A stretch of DNA of 64,000 bases from Paracoccus salipaludis (GTDB lineage: Bacteria > Pseudomonadota > Alphaproteobacteria > Rhodobacterales > Rhodobacteraceae), in contig NZ_NSJZ01000001.1 in the NCBI RefSeq assembly GCF_002287065.1, positions 248,001-312,000 on the forward strand. Direction: 5' to 3'. The translations under genes were made by a program, and so were the position numbers. The notes below the pieces were generated by a model, which saw only the letters and a program-made list of their open reading frames with translations, did no database searches and was not told where the DNA came from. Shown here piece by piece: positions 28,457-37,947 of this stretch (position 1 is the stretch's first letter; the number at the start of each line of letters is the position of its first letter).

Positions 28457-28477
28457 GGCGGGCCGTTCAGGCCCGCC
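28457..28477. terminator. Hairpin between convergent genes
   Basis: Eight-base stem GGCGGGCC / GGCCCGCC with loop GTTCA, overlapping the last bases of the permease gene and ten bases after the stop of the flavoprotein gene. No clear T-run on either side, so termination is presumed. Confidence 0.5.
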
Positions 28478-29744
28478 GCCCGATCCCGAGCAGCTGGTAC
28501 AGGATCAGCGCCGCCAGCGTGGCCGTGCCGATCCCGCCGATGGCGAAGCCACCGACCGAGAACGAGAAGTTCCCCGACCCGAAGATCAGCGTCACGCCGA
28601 CCGTGAACAGGTTCCGCGGGTCCGAGAAATCGACCTCGTTGTCCACCCACAGCCGGATCATCGCCGCCGCGATCAGGCCGAAGACCGCAACGCCCAGGCC
28701 GCCCAGCACCGGCGCCGGGATGGTGCGCAGCAGGGCCCCGAACTTCGGCGAGAAGCCGAGTGCGATGGCGATGACGGCCGCGATGACGAAGACCAGCGTG
28801 GAAAACACCTTGGTCACGGCCATGACGCCCATGTTTTCCACATAGGTCGTGACGCCCGTGCCGCCGCCCGCGCCCGACACCATCGTGGCGATGCCGTCCC
28901 CGATGAAGCCGCGCCCGATATAGGGGTCCATGTTCTGCCCGGTCATGCCGCCGATGGCCTTGATGTGGCCCAGGTTCTCGGCCACCAGGATCAGCGCCAC
29001 GGGGGCGATCAGCAGCATGGCCGAGGCCTCGAAGCTGGGGCTGTGGAAGGTCGGCGTGCCGAACCAGGGCGCGGCCGCCAGTTCCGTGAAGTCGATGGCG
29101 GGCAGCAGTCCCAGGCCGTTGCCCAGGACCAGCACGGCAAGGTAGCCGACGGCGATCCCCAGCAGGATCGACACGCGCCGCAGCGCGAGCCGCCCATAGG
29201 TGGAAAACAGGGCGACCGACAGCAGCGTCAGCAGCGCGACGCCCGTATGCGCGCCGGTCCCCTGGATGCCCTGCACGCCCACCGAGGCGAGGTTCAGGCC
29301 GATGGCCGCGCCGATGGCGCCGGTCACGGCGGGGGGCATCAGGCGCTCGATCCAGGCGGTGCCGGTCGCCATCACCGTGAGGCCGATCAGCGTATAAACC
29401 GCGCCCGCCGCGATGATCCCGCCCAGGGCCGGGCCGATGTTGGGGTTGGGCCCGCTGCCCGCGTATCCGCTGGCCGCGATCACCACCGCGATGAAGGCGA
29501 AGGACGAGCCCAGGTAGCTGGGCACCCGGCCGCCGGTGCAAAGGAAGAAGATCAGCGTCCCGATGCCGGAAAACAGGATCGCGAGGTTCGGGTCGAAGCC
29601 CATCAGCAGCGGCGCAAGGATGGTCGAGCCGGACATCGCCACCAGGTGCTGCACCCCCATGGGGATCGCGGTCCCCCAGGGCAGTCGCTCATCCGGCAGG
29701 ACGACCGCATTGCGCGTCACCGGCCAACGGGGAAAGTAGCTCAT
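28467..29744 (-). CDS. Uracil/xanthine permease (NCS2 family, UraA-like)
   Basis: A 425-residue membrane protein with about 14 hydrophobic segments of the nucleobase-cation symporter-2 family. It opens with LPWGTAIPMGVQHLVAMSGSTILAPLLMGFDP, and the substrate-site region LVAENLGHIKAIGGMTGQNMDPYIGRGF matches UraA. The helix-12 region GGTGVTTYVENMGVMAVT is also UraA-like. It likely imports uracil with protons. I start at ATG 29744 (MSYFPRWP). It lies 210 bases downstream of metQ on the same strand, with a hairpin between them. Confidence 0.88.
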   Translation of the reverse strand: MSYFPRWPVTRNAVVLPDERLPWGTAIPMGVQHLVAMSGSTILAPLLMGFDPNLAILFSGIGTLIFFLCTGGRVPSYLGSSFAFIAVVIAASGYAGSGPNPNIGPALGGIIAAGAVYTLIGLTVMATGTAWIERLMPPAVTGAIGAAIGLNLASVGVQGIQGTGAHTGVALLTLLSVALFSTYGRLALRRVSILLGIAVGYLAVLVLGNGLGLLPAIDFTELAAAPWFGTPTFHSPSFEASAMLLIAPVALILVAENLGHIKAIGGMTGQNMDPYIGRGFIGDGIATMVSGAGGGTGVTTYVENMGVMAVTKVFSTLVFVIAAVIAIALGFSPKFGALLRTIPAPVLGGLGVAVFGLIAAAMIRLWVDNEVDFSDPRNLFTVGVTLIFGSGNFSFSVGGFAIGGIGTATLAALILYQLLGIGRRA

Positions 29745-29921
29745 TCTTCGGGTCCATCCTGGGTGCAGCGCCCTTCCTTCCCGAGTCCCTGCGCGCCTGT
29801 TTCCAGCGCGGCGGGGCCGGGGCAGGAAGCCTGCGGCGTCATGCACCGGCCCTTGCGCCCGCGCAAGCCCACCGGACCGAAGGAGAAGGGGGTATCGCAG
29901 GGACGCCCGCTTCGAAAGCGG

Positions 29922-29946
29922 ACGGCCCGCCGGGGTGGCGGGCCGT
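29922..29946 (-). terminator. Hairpin after metQ
   Basis: Ten-base stem ACGGCCCGCC / GGCGGGCCGT with a five-base loop, starting eight bases after the metQ stop. It lacks a T-run and may be a terminator or an mRNA-stabilising hairpin. Confidence 0.5.
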
Positions 29947-29953
29947 GGGGCAA

Positions 29954-30724
29954 TCACCAGGCGGGGATGACCGCGCCTTCGTATTTCGTCTCGATGTAGT
30001 TCTTGATCTCGGGCGAGTGATAGACCTCGACCAGCGTCTTCAGCCAGGGCTGCTCCTCGTCGCCCTTGCGGACCGCGATGACGTTCGCATAGGGGCTGTC
30101 GGCCTTTTCCATGGCGATGGAATCCTCGCGCGGGCTGATCCCGGCGGCCAGTGCAAAGTTGGTGTTGATCACCGCCGCGTCGGCGTCTTCCAGCGCCCGG
30201 GGAAGCTGTGCCGCGTCAAGCTCGCGGAACTTGAAGTTTTTGGGGTTCTCGGTGATGTCCAGCGGCGTCGGCACCAGGCCCGCGTCGGGGCTCACGGTGA
30301 TGACGCCCTCGTCGGCCAGCACCAGCAGCGCGCGGCCGCCGTTGGTCGGGTCGTTCGGAATGGCCACGGTCGCGTCGTCGGCCAGCTCGTCCAGCGACTT
30401 CACCTTGTTCGAATAAACGCCCATCGGGGTGGTGATCGTCTTGGCGACGGCCACGATCTCGAAGCCGCGGTCCTTGATCTGGTTTTCCAGATAGGGGACG
30501 TGCTGGAAGCTGTTGGCGTTCAGGTCGCCGTCGGCAAGCGCCGTGTTCGGCACGACATAGTCCGAGAACTCGATCACGTCGATGTTCAGGCCCTTGGCCG
30601 CGGCCAGGGGAACGATCTGTTCCATGATCTCGGCGTGCTCGCCGGGGGTGACGCCGACCTTGATGTCCTCGGCGGCGGCCATTCCGGCGCTCAGCGCCAA
30701 GGCGGCAGCGATCAGTCGCAGCAT
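29954..30724 (-). CDS. metQ: Methionine ABC transporter substrate-binding protein
   Basis: A 256-residue NlpA/MetQ-family protein with a signal peptide (MLRLIAAALALSAGMAAAED). Motifs include IKVGVTPGEHAEIMEQI, NANSFQHVPYLENQ, VAIPNDPTNGGRALLVL and the C-terminal YETKYEGAVIPAW-like ending. There is no lipobox cysteine, so it is predicted to be a soluble periplasmic protein rather than a lipoprotein. AAGGAG precedes ATG 30724. It is the third gene of metNIQ. Confidence 0.92.
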   Translation of the reverse strand: MLRLIAAALALSAGMAAAEDIKVGVTPGEHAEIMEQIVPLAAAKGLNIDVIEFSDYVVPNTALADGDLNANSFQHVPYLENQIKDRGFEIVAVAKTITTPMGVYSNKVKSLDELADDATVAIPNDPTNGGRALLVLADEGVITVSPDAGLVPTPLDITENPKNFKFRELDAAQLPRALEDADAAVINTNFALAAGISPREDSIAMEKADSPYANVIAVRKGDEEQPWLKTLVEVYHSPEIKNYIETKYEGAVIPAW

Positions 30725-30740
30725 GGGTTGCTCCTTCGGG

Positions 30741-31415
30741 TTAAAGTCCACGGTCCTTGGCGGCGCGGTGGTCGAGCCGGCGGGCGATCCATTCGCCCAA
30801 GGACTGCACCGCCTGCACCAGGACGATCAGGATGACGACCACGGCCAGCATCACGTCCGGCATGAAGCGCTGGTAGCCGTAGCGGATGCCGAGGTCGCCC
30901 AGGCCCTCGCCCCCCACGGCGCCCACCATCGCGGAATAGCCGATCAGGCTGACGATGGCGAGCGTCAGGCCCAGCACGATCCCCGGCAGCGCCTCGGGCA
31001 GCAGGACCTTGGAAATGATCTGGCCGGGAGTGGCGCCCATGGCGCGGGCGGCCTCGATCAGCCCGCCATCGACCTCGCGGATGGCGGTTTCCACGATGCG
31101 GGCGATGAAGGGGGCGGCGGCCAGCGTCAGCGGCACGATGGCCGCCGTGGTGCCGATGGATGTGCCCGCGATCATTCGGGTGAAGGGGATGATCGCCACC
31201 ACGAGGATGATGAAGGGAATGGAGCGCAGCGCGTTCACGACCAGTCCCAGCGCGGCGTTGACGGCGGGCGCGGACAGAAGCTCGCCCCGCTTCGAGGTCG
31301 CCAGGAACACGCCCAGCGGCAGGCCCAGAACCGTGCCGATCAGGCCCGAGACGACGACCATGTAGATCGTCTGCAGCGTCGCCTCCCAGAGGATGGGGAT
31401 GAGGTTAGCCGACAT
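30741..31415 (-). CDS. metI: Methionine ABC transporter permease
   Basis: A 224-residue permease with five hydrophobic helices and the coupling motif region ETAIREVDGGLIEAARAMGATPGQII, as in E. coli MetI. The start MSANLIPILWEATLQTIYMVVVSG overlaps the end of metN by 11 bases. It forms the membrane channel for D- and L-methionine uptake. Confidence 0.93.
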   Translation of the reverse strand: MSANLIPILWEATLQTIYMVVVSGLIGTVLGLPLGVFLATSKRGELLSAPAVNAALGLVVNALRSIPFIILVVAIIPFTRMIAGTSIGTTAAIVPLTLAAAPFIARIVETAIREVDGGLIEAARAMGATPGQIISKVLLPEALPGIVLGLTLAIVSLIGYSAMVGAVGGEGLGDLGIRYGYQRFMPDVMLAVVVILIVLVQAVQSLGEWIARRLDHRAAKDRGL

Positions 31416-32451
31416 GGCCCAGCACCTCCGTCCGCAGGTCATGGGCGTGCAGGTAGGCCTGCGCGCGGGGCAGGGCCTCGGCCGGCATCTGAACGGTCAG
31501 GTTGCCGAAGGGGCGGCCGTCGATCTCCTCGATCGCGCCGCCGAGGATGCTGGCGTCGATGCCGAGTTCCGCGCCGAGGCGGGACAGCACGGGATGGGTG
31601 GCGCTGTCGCCGGCGAAGGTGATGCGCAGGATCGCGGGGCCGGTGCCGTCGGGCGTGATGCGGCGGGCGATGAATCCGGGCAGCACGGTCCCGGTCACGC
31701 CCGACAGGAAGCTGCGGGTCACGGGGTCCTGCGGGTTGGCGAAGATGTCGTAGGTCTCGCCCGTCTCGACGATGCGGCCGGCTTCCATCACCGCGACATG
31801 GTGGCAGATGTCCCGGACCACGGCCATTTCATGCGTGATCAGCAGGATCGTCAGCCCGAGTTCCCGGTTGATGTCGCGCAGCAGCGCCAGCACCGCCTGT
31901 GTCGTCTCGGGGTCGAGCGCGCTTGTCGCCTCGTCCGACAGCAGCACCTTGGGTTCCGTGGCCAGGGCGCGGGCGATGCCCACGCGCTGCTTCTGCCCGC
32001 CCGACAGTTGCGCCGGATAGCGGTCGGCCAGCGCGCCGAGGCCCACGAGGTCGATCAGGCGGCCGACGCGGCGGTCGGTCTCGGGGCCCGCCACGCCCGC
32101 GATTTCCAGCGGCAGGGCCACGTTGCCGCGCACGGTGCGGTTGGCCAACAGGTTGAAGTGCTGGAAGATCATGCCGACGTCGCGGCGCAGGGCCCGCAGC
32201 TCGCGCCCGCTGGCGGCCGTCACGTCGCGGCCCAGCACCTCGACCCGGCCGGCCGAGGCGCGTTCCAGCCCGTTGACCAGCCGCAGCAGCGTGGACTTGC
32301 CTGCGCCCGAGCGGCCGATGACGCCGGTGATCCCGCCCGCCTGCACGTCCAGGCTGACGCGGTCCAGCGCGGCGACCGCACCCCCGCGCTGGGGCCAGGT
32401 CTTGCTGACCTCGCGGAAGGTGATGGCGGCTTGGGACGGGGCGCTGTTCAT
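31405..32451 (-). CDS. metN: Methionine ABC transporter ATP-binding protein
   Basis: A 348-residue ATPase: Walker A GRSGAGKST, signature LSGGQKQRV, Walker B VLLSDEATSALD, switch ITHEMAVV. The C-terminal NIL/ACT-like domain (about residues 255-348), containing ILRITFAGDSATHPVLSRL, binds methionine for trans-inhibition. I use ATG 32451 (MNSAPSQAAITFREVSK). No S-adenosylmethionine riboswitch could be recognised in the 280 bases upstream. Confidence 0.93.
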   Translation of the reverse strand: MNSAPSQAAITFREVSKTWPQRGGAVAALDRVSLDVQAGGITGVIGRSGAGKSTLLRLVNGLERASAGRVEVLGRDVTAASGRELRALRRDVGMIFQHFNLLANRTVRGNVALPLEIAGVAGPETDRRVGRLIDLVGLGALADRYPAQLSGGQKQRVGIARALATEPKVLLSDEATSALDPETTQAVLALLRDINRELGLTILLITHEMAVVRDICHHVAVMEAGRIVETGETYDIFANPQDPVTRSFLSGVTGTVLPGFIARRITPDGTGPAILRITFAGDSATHPVLSRLGAELGIDASILGGAIEEIDGRPFGNLTVQMPAEALPRAQAYLHAHDLRTEVLGHVG

Positions 32452-32699
32452 GGGCGGTGAGGTATCGGGACTGACCGCGGGCTTCAATGGCCGCAGGCAC
32501 GGCGAGGGGCGAAAAGGACGCCCTTCGCCATGCCGCGAAGGCAGGGCGGAACGCCGTGCCCGCCCTGCCTGCAAACGCCCGCGACTTTCCTCGTTTGCAG
32601 CACGGCGCGGAAGATCGTTCCCCGCAGGGCGCCCGTGCAGCCGCTCCTGCGGACGTTTTTCCGCGAGGCCGCGGCCATGCGCCGGATATGGAAGGTCAT

Positions 32700-32723
32700 C
32701 CTGCCCCGGACGGCCGGGGCAGG
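32700..32723 (-). terminator. Strong hairpin after the OYE gene
   Basis: Ten-base stem CCTGCCCCGG / CCGGGGCAGG with a four-base loop, starting 11 bases past the OYE-family stop codon. No T-run follows on that strand. Confidence 0.55.
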
Positions 32724-32733
32724 CGGGGCAGGG

Positions 32734-33852
32734 TCAACTTTCCGCGCTTCCTTCCAGATCGAACAGCGACCGGTACTGACGCGGCTGCGACCGCAGGTAC
32801 TGGTCGGGCGCCCGGACGCTTGCCCCCAGGTGGGCCGCCGCGTGCCAGGGCCAGCGGGGATCGTAAAGGATCGTGCGGGCAAGCCCGATCAGGTCGGCGT
32901 CGCCCGTGCCGACGATGGCCTCGGCCTGGTCGTAGTCGGTGATCAGCCCGACGGCGACGACCGGCATGTTCACCGCGCCCTTGACCGCCCGGGCCAGCGG
33001 CACCTGGTAGCTGGGCCCCACGGGGATCTGCTGGCGCGGGTCCAGCCCGCCGCTGGAGATGTGGATCACGTCGCAGCCCCGCGCCTCCAGTGCCTGGGCC
33101 AGCGCGATGGTCTGCCCGATGTCCCAGCCTCCCTCGACCCAGTCCGTGCCCGAGACCCGCACCGAAACGGGGCGGTCCGCCGGGAAGGCCTCGCGCACCG
33201 CGTCGAAGACCTCCAGCGTCAGGCGCATCCGGTTTTCCAGGCTGCCGCCATATTCGTCCTCGCGCCGGTTCGACAGGGGCGACAGGAACTGGTGCAGCAG
33301 GTAGCCGTGGGCCGCGTGGATCTGGACGGCTTCGATTCCCAGCCGCCCGGCGCGCCGTGCCGCATCCGCGAAGGCGGTGCGGACCCGTTCGATCCCCGCG
33401 CGGTCCAGCGCGGTGGGCGGGTTCTCGCCATCAGCAAAGGGGGCCGCGCTGGCCGACAGGGTCTGCCAGCCGTTCGCGTGATCCGGGGCGATCTGGCGGC
33501 CGCCCTTCCAGGGCAGGTCGGTCGAGGCCTTGCGGCCGGCATGGGCCAGCTGGATGGCGATGGGCATGTCCGACCAGCGGCGGATGCTTTCCAGCGTGCG
33601 GGCCATGGCCTGCTCGGTCTCGTCGGACCACAGGCCCACGTCGCCATAGGTGATGCGGCCCTCGGGCTCGACAGCCGTCGCCTCGATGGTCAGCAGCCCC
33701 GCGCCGGACAGGGCGAGCTGCCCCAGGTGGATGAGGTGCCAGTCGGTCATGCAGCCGTCCTGCGCCGAATAGGTGCACATGGGCGCGATCACGATGCGGT
33801 TGGACAGCTTGAGCTTGCCCACGGTCAGGGGGCTGAACAGGCGGGATGTCAT
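32734..33852 (-). CDS. NADH:flavin oxidoreductase / old yellow enzyme (YqjM-like)
   Basis: A 372-residue FMN enzyme of the YqjM subgroup. Cys26 and Tyr28 in PMCTYSAQDG correspond to the residues that tune FMN in YqjM. The substrate-binding histidine pair is in HAAHGYLLHQF, followed by SPLSNRREDEYGGSLENRMRL, the FMN-binding signature of the family. It reduces activated alkenes (enones, nitro-compounds) with NAD(P)H; the physiological substrate is unknown. It is divergent from the glycosidase-like gene. Confidence 0.92.
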   Translation of the reverse strand: MTSRLFSPLTVGKLKLSNRIVIAPMCTYSAQDGCMTDWHLIHLGQLALSGAGLLTIEATAVEPEGRITYGDVGLWSDETEQAMARTLESIRRWSDMPIAIQLAHAGRKASTDLPWKGGRQIAPDHANGWQTLSASAAPFADGENPPTALDRAGIERVRTAFADAARRAGRLGIEAVQIHAAHGYLLHQFLSPLSNRREDEYGGSLENRMRLTLEVFDAVREAFPADRPVSVRVSGTDWVEGGWDIGQTIALAQALEARGCDVIHISSGGLDPRQQIPVGPSYQVPLARAVKGAVNMPVVAVGLITDYDQAEAIVGTGDADLIGLARTILYDPRWPWHAAAHLGASVRAPDQYLRSQPRQYRSLFDLEGSAES

Positions 33853-33975
33853 GGGGCACCTTTCTTCTTTGCCTCCGAAACAGCGTTGGGGCGGGATCGT
33901 TCCGGGTGCAAGCGCATGGCAGGGCTGCGATGGAGGCAGTTGATCACGGGACAGTTCGCCCTATGTTCACGCGTC

Positions 33976-34836
33976 ATGGATGGATCTCCCGCACTGATGA
34001 CCTGGGCCGCGCAGGATGCGTCGGGGCCGCCGCTTCTGGCCGGCTTCGAATGCGGACGCCTGCACTGGAACGGCCACGACCTGCTTCACTCGACCGGCCA
34101 CCTGCCCGACGGCCGGATGCAGCACCATTATGCCACCGCCCTGGCCGAGGGCGCGGCGGGCGCGCGTGACGGGCTGTCCTGGCGCCACGACATCGTGGCG
34201 CGCGTGCGGGCCGTGCCGGACGGCTTTCCGGTGATCTGGGACTTCGCGCATTTCGACCTGCCGCCGCGTCCCGCGCAGCACGCGCTGGCCTGCGCCACCG
34301 CGCTGCCGCCGAATTCCTGGGCGATCGCCGTCAACGAGCCCTCGGTCGGCCGGCGGGTGTCGGGCGTCATCCGGTCGCGCGCGGTCAAGGCGGCGCTGCG
34401 GATGATGACCACGGTGGCGATGCTGCCGGACCGGCCGCGCTTTGCCACCTGCGACCCCTTCCACCACCTGCACCCCGAGGTGTTCCGCGCCACCGACCAG
34501 CTGGTCGCCAGCGGCCTGATCGAGATGGTGGGCATCAACTACTACCCCCATCACGCCATCGAGCCGCTGCACCATGTCCTGCGCGTCGTGGCCGACCGCT
34601 GGCGGCTGCCGGTGATGATCACCGAAACCGGCTGGCACGACGGGCTGCACGCAGCCCACCGGCGCTTCCCCCATATCCACGACCGCTGGGGCTGGCTGGC
34701 CCATGTCCGGGCCGAGGTGGAGCGCTCGGGCGTGCCGGTCGCGGGGATCTGCTGGTATCCCTGGCTCGACATGCCCGACTGGGGCGACCCGCACCGCGGC
34801 CGCTGGCCCTGCGGCTGGCCGGGCCGGCAGGCCTGA
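33976..34836 (+). CDS. Small clan GH-A glycoside hydrolase-like protein
   Basis: About 286 residues. Two glutamates are placed as in clan GH-A retaining glycosidases: the acid/base Glu121 in AVNEPSVG (the NEP motif) and the nucleophile Glu217 in MITETGWHDG, 96 residues apart. Aromatic NYYPHH and WYPWLDMPDW segments fit a carbohydrate cleft. It has no signal peptide and is short compared with GH1 (about 450). I recognise the fold pattern but not a defined family or substrate. Start chosen at ATG 33976; 33997 is possible. It converges on the TRAP binding-protein gene, seven bases away. Confidence 0.65.
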   Translation: MDGSPALMTWAAQDASGPPLLAGFECGRLHWNGHDLLHSTGHLPDGRMQHHYATALAEGAAGARDGLSWRHDIVARVRAVPDGFPVIWDFAHFDLPPRPAQHALACATALPPNSWAIAVNEPSVGRRVSGVIRSRAVKAALRMMTTVAMLPDRPRFATCDPFHHLHPEVFRATDQLVASGLIEMVGINYYPHHAIEPLHHVLRVVADRWRLPVMITETGWHDGLHAAHRRFPHIHDRWGWLAHVRAEVERSGVPVAGICWYPWLDMPDWGDPHRGRWPCGWPGRQA

Positions 34837-34843
34837 GGTTGCC

Positions 34844-35815
34844 TCAGTCCTGCGCCGTCAGGGCGGCGGCTTCCCCCAGCAGGCCCTCGAACAGGGGCGA
34901 CTTGGCCTTCCACTGGTCGTGATAGGCCTCGATCGCAGGGCCGAACCAGGCGCGGTCCACCTTGACCACGGGGACGCCGGTGCCCTGCAGGCTGGCCAGG
35001 AACTCCTGCTCCAGCCCCGCGTAGGCCTCGACGATATGGGCGGTCTCGGCGCTGAACTCCTCGGCGATGATGGCCTGGTCCTCGGGCGCGATCTGGGCCC
35101 ATTTCCGCCCCGAGGCCGCCGCCAGCATCGGGAACATGCCGTGGTCCGAGTTCAGGATCATGCCCGCGTTGGCGTAGTAGTTGCTGTTCCAGGTGCCTTC
35201 GAGGTCGATCTGCATCCCGTCGATCTGCCCGTTGGCAAAGGCGTCATACAGTGCGGGCAGCGGCATGGGGGTCGGCACGGCCTTCAGCCCGGTCCACAGG
35301 TCCAGTTCCGGCGCATAGGGCAGGGTGCGGATCTTCCTGCCCGCAAGATCCCCGGCGGTCTCGACCGGATCGCGCAGCACGACCTGCCGCATCCCCGACA
35401 GCGCCCAGCCCAGGCCTTTCAGCCCGAAGGCGGGCAGCTTGCCGTCCAGCGTGGCCGTGGTCTCGCCCCCCAGCAGGCGGCCCGCCGTGGGGATGTCGGG
35501 AACCAGGTAGGGCGCGGCGAGGATGCCGAAGTCCGGGTCGCGGTTGGCAAGCTCGCCCATCGTCAGGAAGGCGAAGTCCAGCGCTCCCGTCTGCATCTGC
35601 TGCAGGATCTGCGCCTCGGGTCCCAGCTGGCCCGAGGGGAAGATCAGGATGTTCACGCGGCCTTCCGTGCGGTCCTTGATGCGCGCGGCCATCTCGGTCG
35701 CGCTTTTCGCCCATTGGTGCGAGGGCGGCACGATCATGGACATGCGGTAATCGGCGGCCCCTGCGGCCCCGGTCAGCAGGGCGAGGGCGGCCCCGAGAAG
35801 GACGGAAATCTTCAT
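34844..35815 (-). CDS. TRAP transporter substrate-binding protein (DctP family)
   Basis: A 323-residue periplasmic protein with signal peptide MKISVLLGAALALLTGAAGA. The typical TRAP features are PPSHQWAKSATEMAARIKDRTEGRVNI, GQLGPEAQILQQMQTGALDFAF, and LAGRKIRTLPYAPELDLW, containing the conserved arginine that salt-bridges carboxylate ligands. It works with the DctQ and DctM membrane subunits encoded upstream. The ligand, probably an organic acid, cannot be read from the sequence. Confidence 0.9.
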   Translation of the reverse strand: MKISVLLGAALALLTGAAGAADYRMSMIVPPSHQWAKSATEMAARIKDRTEGRVNILIFPSGQLGPEAQILQQMQTGALDFAFLTMGELANRDPDFGILAAPYLVPDIPTAGRLLGGETTATLDGKLPAFGLKGLGWALSGMRQVVLRDPVETAGDLAGRKIRTLPYAPELDLWTGLKAVPTPMPLPALYDAFANGQIDGMQIDLEGTWNSNYYANAGMILNSDHGMFPMLAAASGRKWAQIAPEDQAIIAEEFSAETAHIVEAYAGLEQEFLASLQGTGVPVVKVDRAWFGPAIEAYHDQWKAKSPLFEGLLGEAAALTAQD

Positions 35816-35840
35816 GCGATGCTCCGGGTGATGCGCCCCG

Positions 35841-37112
35841 TCACAGCCAGCGCGCCAGCGCCAGCGTGACCTCGGGCCAGACGATGATCAGAAGGATGAC
35901 AAGGAAGGCCACTGCCAGGAAGGGCACGAGCAGGGCGGCGATGCGTTCCGCGCGCACGCCCGTCAGCAGGGAGGCCGTGAAAAGGCCCGTGCCCACGGGC
36001 GGGGTCACCAGCCCGAGCGTGAGGTTCAGGCACAGCACGATCCCGAAGTGGATCGGGTCGAGGCCATAGACCCCCGTCGCCACCGGCAGGAACACCGGCA
36101 CGATCAGGATGATCGCGGGGATCGGGTCCATGACCATGCCCACCCCCAGCAGCAGGATGTTCAGCAGCAGCAGGAACAGCACCGGCGAATCCGTCAGCCC
36201 GCTGAGCCAGGCGGCGACAAGGGCGGGAATGTTGGCGAAGGTGACGACCCAGGCGAAGACCTGGGCGCAGGCGATCAGGAACAGCACGACCGCCGCCCCA
36301 CGCCCGGCGCTGACCAGCGCGGGCCAGGTGTCGGCCAGGGTCATCTCGCGGTAAACGAACCGGCCGATCAGGATCGCCAGAAGGCTGGCGACCACCGCCG
36401 ATTCCGTGGGCGTGGCGAAGCCGCCCAGGATCGAGACGATGATCGACAGCGGGATCAGCGCGGCGGGCAGAGCCTCGATGACGGCGCGGCGGCGCTGGGG
36501 GGGCATCATCGGGGCCGTGCGCGGAAAGTCGCGCCGGCGGGCCTGCCAGCCGATCAGCCCGCAGAACCCCGCGAAGATCAGGACGCCCGGCAGGATGCCG
36601 GCGACGAACATCTCTCCGATCGGGACCTGCGCGATCACGCCGTAGATGATGAACAGCATCGAGGGCGGGATGATCGGCGCCAGCAGCCCGCCCGCCGCCG
36701 TGATCGCGGCCGAAACGTCGCGGGGATAGCCCGCCCTTTCCATCTCGGGCACGGCCAGCCGCGCCATGATGGTGATCTGCGCGACGGTGGATCCCAGGAT
36801 CGAGGCCATCATCATGTTCGCGCCCAGATTCACATAGGCCAGCCCCCCGCGCAGCTGCGGCAGCAGCGCGAGCGTCAGCGCCATCAGCCGCCGCCCGATG
36901 CCGCCCGCGTTCATGAACTCGCCCAGCAGGATGAACAGCGGCAGGGCCAGCATCCCGTAGTTTTCCAGCCCCCCGAACATCTGCTGGGGATAGGATTGCA
37001 GCAGCACGAGGTTGCCCGAGACGGCGATGTAGATCAGCGCCACCGCCGCCAGCGCCAGCGAGATCGGCAGGCCCGCCAGCAGCAGGCCCACGAAGGACAG
37101 CCCCACGGTCAT
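35841..37112 (-). CDS. TRAP transporter large permease (DctM family)
   Basis: A 423-residue membrane protein with about 12 hydrophobic segments. Conserved DctM stretches are ALPLFILLGEFMNAGGIGRRLM, NLGANMMMASILGSTVAQITIMARLAVPEM, AAGGLLAPIIPPSMLFIIYGVIAQVPIGEMFVAGILPG and NLTLGLVTPPVGTGLF. It carries Na+-driven translocation. ATG 37112 overlaps the small-subunit stop codon. A 25-base gap separates it from the binding-protein gene. Confidence 0.92.
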   Translation of the reverse strand: MTVGLSFVGLLLAGLPISLALAAVALIYIAVSGNLVLLQSYPQQMFGGLENYGMLALPLFILLGEFMNAGGIGRRLMALTLALLPQLRGGLAYVNLGANMMMASILGSTVAQITIMARLAVPEMERAGYPRDVSAAITAAGGLLAPIIPPSMLFIIYGVIAQVPIGEMFVAGILPGVLIFAGFCGLIGWQARRRDFPRTAPMMPPQRRRAVIEALPAALIPLSIIVSILGGFATPTESAVVASLLAILIGRFVYREMTLADTWPALVSAGRGAAVVLFLIACAQVFAWVVTFANIPALVAAWLSGLTDSPVLFLLLLNILLLGVGMVMDPIPAIILIVPVFLPVATGVYGLDPIHFGIVLCLNLTLGLVTPPVGTGLFTASLLTGVRAERIAALLVPFLAVAFLVILLIIVWPEVTLALARWL

Positions 37113-37708
37113 CGCGCGGCGCCGTCCCGCAAGCGGCGCAGGTCGCGCTGCAACGCGGCCAGCGCATGGACGGACGACAGCAGCGCGAAAAGCGGCATGA
37201 CCAGCCAGAACCACAGCTTGGACACCCCCAGCGTCAGCGTCCGCTCCTGGTAGATGAAATTGTAGCTTTCCAGCGAATAGGCCTGCAGGGACTCGGCGGC
37301 GAAGGCCCGGACCGGGTCGAACCAGCGCCAGCAAAGCCAGGCGAGGGTGAGGAAGAAGCCCAGCACGATCAGGTCCACGCAGACCGCAAGCGGTGCGCGC
37401 AGGCGGGCGGGCAGGGCCTCGGGCAGCAGCGTCACGGCCATGTGCTGGCCCCGCGCCAGGGCCGCCGCCGCCCCGAGGAAGGCCGCGCAGGCCATCAGCA
37501 GCACGGCGGCCTCGTCGGCCCAGGCCAGCGGCGCGCCCAGTGCCCGCAGGATCACGTTCACGGCCAGGATGGCGAAGATGGCGGCGATCAGGCAGGCCGT
37601 CGCCCGTTCCTCGAACAGGGCAAGCCATCGGTCCAGCCGCGCAAGCGCCGTCGCCGGTTCGGGTCCGGCCCGAAAGCGGGAGGCGGCAAGGCTGTTCGTC
37701 TCGTTCAC
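37109..37708 (-). CDS. TRAP transporter small permease (DctQ family)
   Basis: About 199 residues with four hydrophobic helices; NVILRALGAPLAWADEAAVLLMACAAFLGAAAALARGQHMAV is the DctQ signature region. No ATG is suitably placed. GTG 37708 (VNETNSL) follows a GAGAG, and GTG 37720 is an alternative, so the start is uncertain. Translation is coupled to dctM by the ATGA overlap. First gene of the dctQMP operon. Confidence 0.85.
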   Translation of the reverse strand: MNETNSLAASRFRAGPEPATALARLDRWLALFEERATACLIAAIFAILAVNVILRALGAPLAWADEAAVLLMACAAFLGAAAALARGQHMAVTLLPEALPARLRAPLAVCVDLIVLGFFLTLAWLCWRWFDPVRAFAAESLQAYSLESYNFIYQERTLTLGVSKLWFWLVMPLFALLSSVHALAALQRDLRRLRDGAAR

Positions 37709-37947
37709 AGGTGCTCTCACAAGCAGGAAGCCTTGGGATCGGTTTGCCTGGGCATCGCCTGGGTACGAGTTCCGCCGCAGCGGCGGCGGCAGAAGCTTAT
37801 GTTGCGTCTTCGCGGAAGTCTCCAGCCCCTTCAAGGCGCGACTTCCCGGAAGGGGCGCGACCGCCCCCTCGGGAGAACAGGCGCGAGGATGACCCGCGCC
37901 TGCCGGTTGCCGGGCGCGGCCCCGAAGGGCCGCGTCACGGGAAGGGC

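Noticed and set aside
32452..32733. Possible S-adenosylmethionine riboswitch upstream of metN
   Set aside because: I looked for SAM-II and SAM/SAH-type conserved cores and found none; only GC-rich hairpins are present.
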